DNA of 14,128 nucleotides, taken from contig DICP01000113.1 in the NCBI GenBank assembly GCA_002417685.1, positions 9,241-23,368 of the forward strand, written 5' to 3'. Source of the DNA: Candidatus Mesolinea sp. UBA5823. Its GTDB lineage: Bacteria; Chloroflexota; Anaerolineae; Anaerolineales; Anaerolineaceae. Made by a program: the position numbers and the translations under genes. Below the pieces are notes generated by a model, which was not told the origin of the DNA, did not search any database, and saw only the letters and a program-made list of their open reading frames with translations. Shown here piece by piece: positions 6,761 through 14,067 of this stretch (position 1 is its first letter; each line of letters starts with the position of its first letter).

Positions 6761-7444
6761 ATGGAAATCTCCACACGATCCGACCTCTTAGATTACTTAG
6801 CTGAAGCCAATCGTAATGGTGCATCCATACCAACGATTGCAGAGTTGAGTGAGGAATTAGGAATCAGCATAACCAGTTTACGCGAGCAATTAGAAGTTGC
6901 GCGCCGCTTAGGTTTCGTCTCAATCAAACCCAAAACTGGCATTCAACCCTGCGGTTTTTCACTCTCCCCGGCACTGATGCTAAGTTTGCAATATGGAATA
7001 AAAGTGCAGCCGGAGCTTTTTGAAGCATTTCGCGATTTACGCAAGCATATCGAAGCCAGCTATTGGTATGAAGCAGCGCCTTTATTAACCAGTGGAGAAG
7101 TGAGTGCTTTAGGGGAAATTGTTCGTAAAGCGCAACTCAAAATTGAAAACCAACCTATCGAAATGCCCGAAAAAGAACATCGTGCGTTTCACTTAGCGAT
7201 ATTCCAACATTTGGAAAATCCCCTTGCTAAAAGCGTTCTGGAGACTTTTTGGGAGTTGAATGCGGGGAATGAGCGCAATTATTACCTCGATCAGACCTAC
7301 TTAGTTACTGTCTGGAATTATCATCAGCGCATCGTTGAAGCCCTGGCTGCGCGGGATTTTGACCGCGGTTATCAAGCTCTGATAGCGCACATGGACTTGG
7401 TGGTGCAGCGAAAAAAAGTGGAATTATCTCAGCGTTTTGAGTGA
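6761..7444 (+). CDS. GntR-family transcriptional regulator, FCD (FadR C-terminal-like) subfamily
   Basis: This 227-residue one-component regulator has an N-terminal winged helix-turn-helix (about residues 5-62; recognition region TIAELSEELGISITSLREQ, wing GFVSIKPKTG). It is followed by an all-helical FCD effector domain (about 75-220). FCD domains usually bind a metal through Asp and three His. Here the likely ligands are His144 (in HRAFH), His188 (NYHQRI) and His210 (IAHMD), and the position four residues before His144, normally Asp, is His140. FCD regulators commonly sense small organic acids, so a 2-oxoacid or a related metabolite is a reasonable but unproven ligand. The gene lies 20 bases upstream of korA and is almost certainly co-transcribed with it. 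The start is fixed by the HTH beginning immediately after it, although no strong ribosome site is present. Confidence 0.9.
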   Translation: MEISTRSDLLDYLAEANRNGASIPTIAELSEELGISITSLREQLEVARRLGFVSIKPKTGIQPCGFSLSPALMLSLQYGIKVQPELFEAFRDLRKHIEASYWYEAAPLLTSGEVSALGEIVRKAQLKIENQPIEMPEKEHRAFHLAIFQHLENPLAKSVLETFWELNAGNERNYYLDQTYLVTVWNYHQRIVEALAARDFDRGYQALIAHMDLVVQRKKVELSQRFE

Positions 7445-7464
7445 TAAAAGGAGAATAAGACCTC

Positions 7465-9300
7465 ATGACCCACCCCGAGAAAGATGAACTGATCGCCCTC
7501 CCCCAACAAGTAAATGATTTTTGCATGACTGTTTGCACTGTCAATGGTTCTGGCAGTGCCACGTCTAACAATGTGCTCTATCATGCTTTGTTTCACATGG
7601 GCATCCCGACCTCTGGGAAAAACATATTCCCCTCAAATATTAAAGGCTTGCCCACGTGGTTTGTCATTCGAGTTTCGGAGAAGGGCTACTTAGGTAGAGT
7701 GCCGTATGATGACATTCTCGTTGCAATGAACCCGGAAACGTTCCTGGATGATTTAACTTATTTGCCCGAAGGCGGCGTGATTTTTTATGCAGACCACATC
7801 CGCTTGCCGGAAAACCCACGGCCTGACCTAATTTTCTACCCAATGCCCATTCGCCGGCTGGTCAAGGAGGCGGAAGTCCCGCGCAACCTGCGGGAATACA
7901 TGGAGAATATGGCTTACGTCGGTATTGTGGGTGAAGTTCTGGGCATCAATATGGAAAGCCTCTTATATGCTTTGAAACGTCACTTTGGCAATAAGGCTAC
8001 CGCGCTCGAATCGAACCTAAAAATGGTCAAAACTGGTTATGACTGGGCGGCAGCGAATATCGTCAAAAGAGACCGCTATTCCGTGAAGCCGCTGCCCCCG
8101 ATGAAGGATTGCATATTAACTGATGGGAATAATGCTGCAGCTTTAGGTTCGCTTTTCGGAGGTGTTGAGTTTTGTGCTTGGTATCCGATCACGCCAGCGA
8201 GCAGCTTAGTTGAATCGATGATAGAGCATAACCCCAAGTTACGCAAAGATCCCGTAACAGGTAAGAACACCTGTGTGATCCTACAAGTGGAAGATGAGCT
8301 GGCTGCTGCCGGTTGCGCGATTGGAGCGGGTTGGGCTGGCTTGCGTGCGATGACCGCTACCTCAGGCCCAGGCTTGAGCTTGATGACCGAAAATGTGGGC
8401 TTGGCGTACTTTACAGAAACACCTATCGTGATTTGGGATGTTCAGCGCGTTGGACCCAGCACTGGGTTACCCACGCGAACGGCACAAGGGGATCTGACTT
8501 TTGTTTACTTCCTGGGGCATGGGGATATCAATCACATCATCCTACTGCCCGGTTCGGTGAATGAGTGTTTTGAGTTTGGCTGGAAAGCCTTGGACCTGGC
8601 AGAGCATTATCAGACTCCGATTTTTGTACTCAGCGATCTGGACTTGGGGATGAACCAGTGGATTACGTCTAAGTTTGCGTATCCTGACCGTCCTATTGAT
8701 CGTGGGAAAATCCTATGGGAAGAAGATTTGGATCGTTTTGGCGGGCAATGGGGTCGTTATAAGGACATCGATGGTGATGGTATTCCTTACCGTACGGTGA
8801 TGGGCAATCAGAATCCAGCTGCAGCTTACTTCACGCGCGGCACAGGCCATAATGAGTATGGAAATTATAGTGAAGACCCAATAAATTGGGCAAATATGAT
8901 CCGCAGGATTAAAAAGAAACTGATGAATATGTGCGAGGTGCTGCCGAAACCAATTTTGCGTGCCAAACCCGGCGCCAAAATCGGCATCATCGGCTGGGGG
9001 TCAACCGACCCAGCGCTAATTGAGGCCCAAGATATGCTGGAGCAAGCGGGCGTTCCGGTGGATTATCTTCGGATCCGAGCTTTGCCCAGTTGCAGGGATG
9101 TGCACGATTTTATCGCTGCGCATGACCATACTTATGTGTTGGAGCTTAATCGTGATGGTCAGATGTGCTCAATTTTGAAGTTAGAGGTCTCTGAATGTTC
9201 TGAGAAGCTGTCTTCGCTAACGGATATTGGCGGCTTACCGATGACGGCGCTTTGGGCGACTGAACAAGTTTTAGCAAAGGAGATGGAGAGAAATGGATAA
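7465..9300 (+). CDS. korA: 2-oxoacid:ferredoxin oxidoreductase, fused gamma-alpha subunit (2-oxoglutarate-type)
   Basis: This large subunit of a two-subunit oxidoreductase makes acyl-CoA, CO2 and reduced ferredoxin from a 2-oxoacid and CoA, or runs in reverse. The 611 residues comprise a gamma domain (about 15-200, with GKNIFPSNIKGLPTWF and LVAMNPETF), then alpha domain I (about 215-400; WYPITP at 239-244, EDELAAAG, the TSGPGLSLMTEN loop, GPSTGLPT at 330-337), then a C-terminal domain (about 500-605; IGIIGWGSTDPA). A DIDGDG loop at 434-439, in the linker between the alpha domains, resembles a calcium-binding loop and may be structural. AAGGAG lies 11 bases before the ATG, slightly long. The gene ends inside korB (8-base overlap). 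Substrate choice (2-oxoglutarate, branched-chain 2-oxoacid, pyruvate) cannot be settled from sequence alone; 2-oxoglutarate is only the family default. Confidence 0.9.
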   Translation: MTHPEKDELIALPQQVNDFCMTVCTVNGSGSATSNNVLYHALFHMGIPTSGKNIFPSNIKGLPTWFVIRVSEKGYLGRVPYDDILVAMNPETFLDDLTYLPEGGVIFYADHIRLPENPRPDLIFYPMPIRRLVKEAEVPRNLREYMENMAYVGIVGEVLGINMESLLYALKRHFGNKATALESNLKMVKTGYDWAAANIVKRDRYSVKPLPPMKDCILTDGNNAAALGSLFGGVEFCAWYPITPASSLVESMIEHNPKLRKDPVTGKNTCVILQVEDELAAAGCAIGAGWAGLRAMTATSGPGLSLMTENVGLAYFTETPIVIWDVQRVGPSTGLPTRTAQGDLTFVYFLGHGDINHIILLPGSVNECFEFGWKALDLAEHYQTPIFVLSDLDLGMNQWITSKFAYPDRPIDRGKILWEEDLDRFGGQWGRYKDIDGDGIPYRTVMGNQNPAAAYFTRGTGHNEYGNYSEDPINWANMIRRIKKKLMNMCEVLPKPILRAKPGAKIGIIGWGSTDPALIEAQDMLEQAGVPVDYLRIRALPSCRDVHDFIAAHDHTYVLELNRDGQMCSILKLEVSECSEKLSSLTDIGGLPMTALWATEQVLAKEMERNG

Positions 9301-10336
9301 CGCACAGACGCAAAAAGTGGAGCGGAATTTAATTGGGCTTTCCCCTGTCGATTATAAAGGGAAGCCTTCTACTCTTTGCCCAGGCTGTGGTCATAACACC
9401 ATTGCTAACCAAATTCAAGCCGCGCTCTTTGAGCTGGGCGTCGTTCCGGAAATGGTTGCCAAGTTTAGCGGGATTGGATGCTCCAGCAAGAGCCCGAACT
9501 ATTTTTTGGACCGCTCTTTTGGGTTCAATGGGGTTCATGGGCGCATGCCAACTTTGGCTACGGGGGCTTGCTTCGCAGACCGACGGATCAAACTAATTGG
9601 CATCTCGGGTGATGGGGACTCGGCGAGCATTGGCATGGGGCATTTTAAACACGTCATCCGCCGGAATATTCCGATGGTTTACATTATTGAGAATAACGGT
9701 GTTTATGGACTTACCAAAGGGCAATTTTCCGCGACATCGGATTTGGGCCTCGAACTGCGGCATCAGGGTAAGAATTATCTGCCCCCCTTAGATTTGTGCT
9801 TGGAGGCTTTGATAAGCGGGGCGAAATTTGTTGCCCGAGCGTTTGCTGGAGATGTTAAACAGATGCGAGAGCTCTTTAAAGCCGCTTTTGTACATGATGG
9901 AATTGCGGTGATCGATGTGATTAGTCCATGTGTGACTTTTAACAATCAGGATCAGGCAATGCAATCTTATACGTGGGGGCGCGAGAATGAAAGCCCTATT
10001 CAGGATATTACCTTTATTCCGAAAGCTCAAGAAATATTTGTTGAAGACTTTCAAGAAGGTACCTACCGCGAAGTAAAACTCCATGATGGTTCCATCCTGT
10101 TGCTTAAAAAGATCGATAGAGATTACGATCCAACAAGTAAAACCGCAGCTTTAGATTTGTTAACGGAGTCTTACGAAAAGCGTTACCTCACCACCGGCTT
10201 GTTCTACATCGAAAAAGCCGAACAGTCCATTATTGATATCTTCGATTTAGGAAGGGAGCCGCTTAACCGCCTCCCAGCCGAGCGAATCCGCCCAGATCTG
10301 GCTGCCTTGGAGCAGATTAATGCTGCGTTAGAATAA
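9293..10336 (+). CDS. korB: 2-oxoacid:ferredoxin oxidoreductase, beta (TPP and [4Fe-4S]) subunit
   Basis: This is the catalytic TPP-binding subunit that pairs with the preceding gamma-alpha subunit. In its 347 residues the likely [4Fe-4S] ligands are Cys29 and Cys32 (CPGCGH), Cys63 (GIGCSS) and Cys213 (ISPCVTF). The TPP/Mg motif runs from GDGDS (106-110) to the Asn pair at 134-135 in ENNGVYGLTKGQ. GFNGVHGRMPTLATGA is typical of the family. The C-terminal extension (about 240-347, with LHDGSILLLKKIDRDYDP) is usual for the longer KorB type. No ferredoxin-like delta subunit is encoded nearby, so electrons should go to a separate soluble ferredoxin. The ATG at 9293 overlaps the korA stop (ATGGATAA), so translation is coupled. 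A strong terminator follows 19 bases after the stop. Confidence 0.93.
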   Translation: MDNAQTQKVERNLIGLSPVDYKGKPSTLCPGCGHNTIANQIQAALFELGVVPEMVAKFSGIGCSSKSPNYFLDRSFGFNGVHGRMPTLATGACFADRRIKLIGISGDGDSASIGMGHFKHVIRRNIPMVYIIENNGVYGLTKGQFSATSDLGLELRHQGKNYLPPLDLCLEALISGAKFVARAFAGDVKQMRELFKAAFVHDGIAVIDVISPCVTFNNQDQAMQSYTWGRENESPIQDITFIPKAQEIFVEDFQEGTYREVKLHDGSILLLKKIDRDYDPTSKTAALDLLTESYEKRYLTTGLFYIEKAEQSIIDIFDLGREPLNRLPAERIRPDLAALEQINAALE

Positions 10337-10355
10337 GCAAGCTGCACGGAGAATC

Positions 10356-10386
10356 AAAACGGGACCAGATTGCTGGTCCCGTTTTT
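10356..10386. terminator. Bidirectional intrinsic terminator between korB and pyk
   Basis: A perfect 13-bp stem (AAAACGGGACCAG with CTGGTCCCGTTTT) has a 4-base ATTG loop. On the plus strand the stem ends in a run of five T; on the minus strand it ends in four T. It lies between the convergent stops of korB (10336) and pyk (10402) and can serve both operons. Confidence 0.93.
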
Positions 10387-10401
10387 GGTCCTGTTCAAGT
10401 T

Positions 10402-11844
10402 TTACCAACGCAAAGAATAAAGCAATATCAAGTTTGGTTTAACCATTTCTCCTACCGGAAAGCCCGAAATTACAACGACTTTATCCCCGGCTGAGAGATT
10501 AGTTGATGCATACACCCCAGTCTCTACGTGCTTGACCATTGTTTCGAGCGTGTCTGCATGCGGCACGAGCAACGGCGTGACGCCCCAAGCAATCCCTAAC
10601 CAATGATAAGTCTTCATCTCTGGGGTGAAGGCGTAAATTGGCACGTTGGGTTTGGTTTTAGACATCCACATCGCCGTAGCGCCCGAAATGGTAAACACCA
10701 CAATTGCTTTGACCTTGGCTGCAATAGAAAGTTCTTTGGCTGACCGTGCAATCGATACCGTTGGATTGTCAGCTTCGTAGGCGATCAAGCTATCCAGATG
10801 ACCCCACTCGCTGAGGTGCTTTTCGGATTCCTTAATAATGGCATCCATCATGCGCACACTTTGGACTGGGTACTTCCCCGCGGCTGTTTCAGCGGAAAGC
10901 ATAACAGCATCGGTGCCATCAAAAATGGCGTTAGCGACATCGGCTGCTTCTGCTCTGGTAGGGCGCGGGTTGTTGATCATCGATTCCAACATTTGCGTGG
11001 CGGTGATGACGAACTTTCCTTTTTGATTGGCGGTTTTGATGATTGCTTTTTGCACCACAGGTACTTCAGCGGGGGACATTTCCACACCTAAGTCCCCTCT
11101 GGCAACCATCACACCATCGGTAGCATCAATGATAGCGTCCAAGTTGGTAATTGCTTCAGGACGCTCTAACTTGGCAATTATGGGAGGAACTCTCTCTGAG
11201 CCAGACATCTCCTGCATGGTTTTCCGAACCGTGAGAATATCGGACGCTTGGCGCACAAAAGATATGGCTACCAGGTCAACTCCTAAAGAAATGCCAAACG
11301 CTAAATCCTCCAGGTCTTTAGGCGTCAGGCAGGCGATATCCAGCTTTGATCCGGGAAGGTTAACGCCTTTATGGGATTTGAGTTTACCTCCGAGGATGAC
11401 CTTGGCGTAGATAGTCTCGCCATCCAGCTCGAGAACCTCAAACTCAAGCTGGCCATCATCCAGGAGAATGTGATTACCAGGAGAGAGTGCTTCATGCAAA
11501 TTAGGCACGTCGAAGGGAATGAATATGGCGCCTTCACGCAAGTTTTTCGGGTTCTCGGATGAACTTAATGCAACCGTATCTCCTGATTTCAGCTCAACAA
11601 AATCAGTTTTTAGGTTGCCGATGCGCAGCTTTGGCCCTTGCAGGTCCATCAAGATAGAAACAGGTTTGCCAAGCTCTTCAGAAAGCCTGCGTAATATTTT
11701 GTACCGATCGGCATGTTCTTCATGGGTGCCGTGCGAGAAATTGAGGCGGGCAACATCCATGCCGGCTTCAATCAAGGCGCGCAGCGTAGCTTCATCAGAA
11801 CTGCTCGGACCTAAGGTGGCAACAATTTTGGCAAACCTGTTCAT
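10402..11844 (-). CDS. pyk: Pyruvate kinase
   Basis: This enzyme converts PEP and ADP to pyruvate and ATP in the cytosol. Its 480 residues are the compact length without the extra C-terminal PEP-utiliser domain of Bacillus-type enzymes. It shows RLNFSHGT (33-40), MDLQGPKLRIG (66-76), DDGQLEFEV, the catalytic Lys225 with metal ligand Glu227 in IIAKLERPEA, metal ligand Asp251 in ARGDLGVE, the ATQMLESM helix with Thr283, and PTRAEAADVANA. Leu68, Gln69, Lys72 and Ile75 match the signature described for K+-independent pyruvate kinases (Leu113/Gln114/Lys117/Ile120 in rabbit numbering), where Lys replaces the K+. AGGAG lies 6 bases before the ATG. It is the last gene of argF-rocD-pyk, 14 bases after rocD, and ends at a strong terminator. 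Confidence 0.97.
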   Translation of the reverse strand: MNRFAKIVATLGPSSSDEATLRALIEAGMDVARLNFSHGTHEEHADRYKILRRLSEELGKPVSILMDLQGPKLRIGNLKTDFVELKSGDTVALSSSENPKNLREGAIFIPFDVPNLHEALSPGNHILLDDGQLEFEVLELDGETIYAKVILGGKLKSHKGVNLPGSKLDIACLTPKDLEDLAFGISLGVDLVAISFVRQASDILTVRKTMQEMSGSERVPPIIAKLERPEAITNLDAIIDATDGVMVARGDLGVEMSPAEVPVVQKAIIKTANQKGKFVITATQMLESMINNPRPTRAEAADVANAIFDGTDAVMLSAETAAGKYPVQSVRMMDAIIKESEKHLSEWGHLDSLIAYEADNPTVSIARSAKELSIAAKVKAIVVFTISGATAMWMSKTKPNVPIYAFTPEMKTYHWLGIAWGVTPLLVPHADTLETMVKHVETGVYASTNLSAGDKVVVISGFPVGEMVKPNLILLYSLRW

Positions 11845-11858
11845 AAATGCTCCTTACT

Positions 11859-13061
11859 TTAGGGCATCTGTAAAACCTTAGCAATCCTAGGTAAAGCCCA
11901 GTCTAAGGTTTCTTGCTCAATAATGAGGGGTGGCGCAAAGCGGATAACGTGATCATGCGTTTCCTTGGCAAGAATACCTTCACCCTGCAAAGCCTCACAG
12001 AAACGCCGTGCACCGCCTGCTTCTGGTTTTAGTTCCACACCGATCAGCAAACCGCGTCCACGCACCTCTTTGATATGTGCGCTTGGGATTTCACTCAATC
12101 GGTCTATAAAGTAATTACCCAAGGTGAAAGCTCGCTCGGGGAGATTCTCTTCCTCGATGACGTCGAGGGCAGCGATGCCAACAGCGCAAGCTAATGGGCT
12201 GCCACCAAAGGTCGAACCATGCTCGGAAGGTTGATATAAACCTAAAATAGGCTCATCAGCCAGTACAGCTGAGATTGGCAGCATCCCGCCAGAGAGCGCC
12301 TTCCCAATTATGGTGATATCGGGGCGCACCTTTTCATAATCTGAGGCGAAGAGTTTGCCAGTGCGGCCCAAGCCGGTCTGAATCTCATCAGCAATAAAGA
12401 GTACCTGATTTTGTTTGCAAAGGTCAGCTACTCCGCGCAGATACCCTTCGGGGGGAATAATCACGCCGTTTTCACCTTGGATTGGTTCAAGCATGACCGC
12501 GGCTGTGTTTGGATTAATAGCAGCTCGAACAGCTTCGAGATCTCCAAAAGGCACAATCTTAAAGCCTGGGGTAAAGGGACCGAAGGCGTCTTTATACAAG
12601 GGTTCAGAGGAAAAGGAAATGATGGTGATCGTGCGGCCATGGAAATTCCCGGCTGCAACGATGATTTCCGCTTCATACTTGGGGATGCCTTTGACGGCAT
12701 ATCCCCATTTGCGGGCAACTTTAAGGGCTGTTTCTACTGCTTCGGCACCGCTGTTCATTGGCAGGCTCATTTGATAGCCGGTCATGTCAGATAGTTTTTT
12801 GTAAAAAAGACCTAATTGATCGTTGCGAAAAGCACGGGAGGTTAATGTAATTCGTTCAAGCTGATCTTGCAAAGCTTTGACAATTTTTGGATGGCGGTGC
12901 CCCTGATTGAGGGCGGAATATGCGCTTAGGAAGTCTAAATAGCGATTTCCATCAATATCTTCGACCCAAACGCCTTCACCTTTTGTCAAGACGACATCGA
13001 GCGGTTTGTAGTTATGGGCACCATATTTATCTTCAAGGTCAATATAATATTGGGAATTCAA
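11859..13061 (-). CDS. rocD: Ornithine aminotransferase (class III PLP aminotransferase)
   Basis: This enzyme transfers the delta-amino group of ornithine to 2-oxoglutarate, giving glutamate-5-semialdehyde (the precursor of proline or glutamate) and glutamate. Its 400 residues are the normal length. Diagnostic segments are YGAHNYKPLDVVL near the N-terminus, LDFLSAYSALNQGH, NSGAEAVETA, NFHGRT and EPIQGENGV. PLP Schiff-base Lys254 is in IIGKALSGG and the pyridine-pairing Asp225 is in IADE. Tyr18 and Tyr48 correspond to the substrate-pocket Tyr55/Tyr85 of human ornithine aminotransferase, and Glu197 to its gating Glu235. The start codon is TTG (13059-13061), supported by AAGGAG six bases upstream inside the last codons of argF. 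The argF stop and this TTG are separated by one base, so translation is coupled. No nearby ATG is a credible alternative. Confidence 0.96.
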   Translation of the reverse strand: MNSQYYIDLEDKYGAHNYKPLDVVLTKGEGVWVEDIDGNRYLDFLSAYSALNQGHRHPKIVKALQDQLERITLTSRAFRNDQLGLFYKKLSDMTGYQMSLPMNSGAEAVETALKVARKWGYAVKGIPKYEAEIIVAAGNFHGRTITIISFSSEPLYKDAFGPFTPGFKIVPFGDLEAVRAAINPNTAAVMLEPIQGENGVIIPPEGYLRGVADLCKQNQVLFIADEIQTGLGRTGKLFASDYEKVRPDITIIGKALSGGMLPISAVLADEPILGLYQPSEHGSTFGGSPLACAVGIAALDVIEEENLPERAFTLGNYFIDRLSEIPSAHIKEVRGRGLLIGVELKPEAGGARRFCEALQGEGILAKETHDHVIRFAPPLIIEQETLDWALPRIAKVLQMP

Positions 13062-13062
13062 G

Positions 13063-13989
13063 TTAATCTCCTTTCATGAGTGTGTATACGACCGCTTTTT
13101 GAGCATGTAAGCGATTATGCGCTTGGGGGAAAAGCCGTGAATGAGGTCCATCGGCAACGCTATCTGTAATCTCCTGCCCTCGGTGAGCTGGCAGACAGTG
13201 CATGACAATCACATCGGGAGCAGCTTCTGAAACCAATTGATCATTGACCTGATAAGGCGGGAAAACCTTTTCGCGCTGCTTGGCTTCATCTTCATGACCC
13301 ATGCTCGTCCAAGTGTCGGTATAAATTACATCGGCAAATTGCACAGCTTCGTGCGGGTCACGTAGGAAGGTCAGTTTGGCACCGCTTTCACGAGCTACAT
13401 TTATGGCAGTTTGAACTGCATCGGCGGGCATATCATAACCTTCAGGATTGGCAATCGTAAAGTTTGCGCCTAATTTAGCGCAAATTTGCATCAAGGAAAC
13501 AGCAACGTTATTGCCGTCACCGACATACGTGACGTTGATACCCTGAATGCGGCCAAAGTTTTCATAGATAGTTAGTGCATCGGCTAGAGCCTGGCAGGGG
13601 TGGCTGTAATCGCTCAATCCGTTAATCACTGGGATATTCGCCCAACGGGCTAACTCCAGTACGTGTTCATGTGCAAATACGCGTGCCATGATGCCTTGCA
13701 CATAACCCTCGAGTACGCGGGCAATATCAGCAATTGATTCCCTTTGCCCCAGACCGATCTCATTAGGAGAAAGGTAAAGGGCATCGCCGCCTAAATGGCG
13801 CATCGCCATATCGAAGCTGACCCGGGTGCGTAGCGAGGGTTTTTGGAAAATCATCGCGAGCACCTTGCCCTTGAGGACGGGTTCATTGCCACCATGCGCA
13901 TATTCTTTTTTGAGCCGGATAGCAAGATCAAGCAAGTTTAGTAATTCCTGGGGTCTGTAATCGATGATATCTAAGAAATCTTTATGCAT
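13063..13989 (-). CDS. argF: Ornithine carbamoyltransferase
   Basis: This enzyme condenses ornithine and carbamoyl phosphate to citrulline, the sixth step of arginine synthesis (reversible in catabolic forms). Its 308 residues are the normal length. The carbamoyl-phosphate loop is SLRTR (52-56), followed by the HPCQ motif (130-133), DTWTSMGHE (225-233) near the ornithine loop, and HCLPAHRG (264-271) with the ornithine-binding Cys265. The N- and C-terminal NRLHAQKA segments are typical. AAGGAG lies five bases after its end, before the ATG at 13987-13989, fixing the start. It is the first gene of argF-rocD-pyk, and its last codons form the ribosome site of rocD. No arginine deiminase or carbamate kinase gene is beside it, so an anabolic role is more likely than a deiminase-pathway role, but the rocD partnership leaves this open. 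Confidence 0.96.
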   Translation of the reverse strand: MHKDFLDIIDYRPQELLNLLDLAIRLKKEYAHGGNEPVLKGKVLAMIFQKPSLRTRVSFDMAMRHLGGDALYLSPNEIGLGQRESIADIARVLEGYVQGIMARVFAHEHVLELARWANIPVINGLSDYSHPCQALADALTIYENFGRIQGINVTYVGDGNNVAVSLMQICAKLGANFTIANPEGYDMPADAVQTAINVARESGAKLTFLRDPHEAVQFADVIYTDTWTSMGHEDEAKQREKVFPPYQVNDQLVSEAAPDVIVMHCLPAHRGQEITDSVADGPHSRLFPQAHNRLHAQKAVVYTLMKGD

Positions 13990-14018
13990 ACGCTCTCCTT
14001 AATCGTTTTAATATTAGT

Positions 14019-14048
14019 CAGGCGAAGCTACGGTTTTAGCTTTGCCTG
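14019..14048 (-). repeat. 5'-proximal hairpin in the argF leader
   Basis: Two 12-base arms (14037-14048 and 14019-14030) with a 6-base loop pair with only one mismatch, an A opposite C on the minus-strand RNA. No T-run follows on the minus strand, so it is not a terminator for this operon. If the extended -10 candidate just upstream is used, the hairpin begins within a few bases of the 5' end of the mRNA, where such stems often protect transcripts from decay. Confidence 0.5.
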
Positions 14049-14058
14049 TTACATTGGG

Positions 14059-14067
14059 ATTTTATCA
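14059..14067 (-). promoter_or_regulatory. Extended -10 promoter candidate for argF-rocD-pyk
   Basis: TGATAAAAT on the minus strand is a TGn extended -10 joined to TAAAAT (5/6 match). The -35 region is poor, which extended -10 promoters tolerate. The predicted start is near 14051, with a leader of about 60 bases. I see nothing else identifiable in 14068-14128, and no ARG-box-like operator. Confidence 0.42.

Noticed and set aside
14007..14018. Partial resemblance of TTAATATTAGTC in the argF leader to the gntR operator
   Set aside because: Only a 9-base A/T-rich core is shared, with no second arm, so chance is the better explanation.
14019..14048. Terminator for a plus-strand transcript
   Set aside because: On the plus strand the stem pairs fully with one G-T wobble, but there is no upstream plus-strand gene and the bases after it are not a clean T-run.
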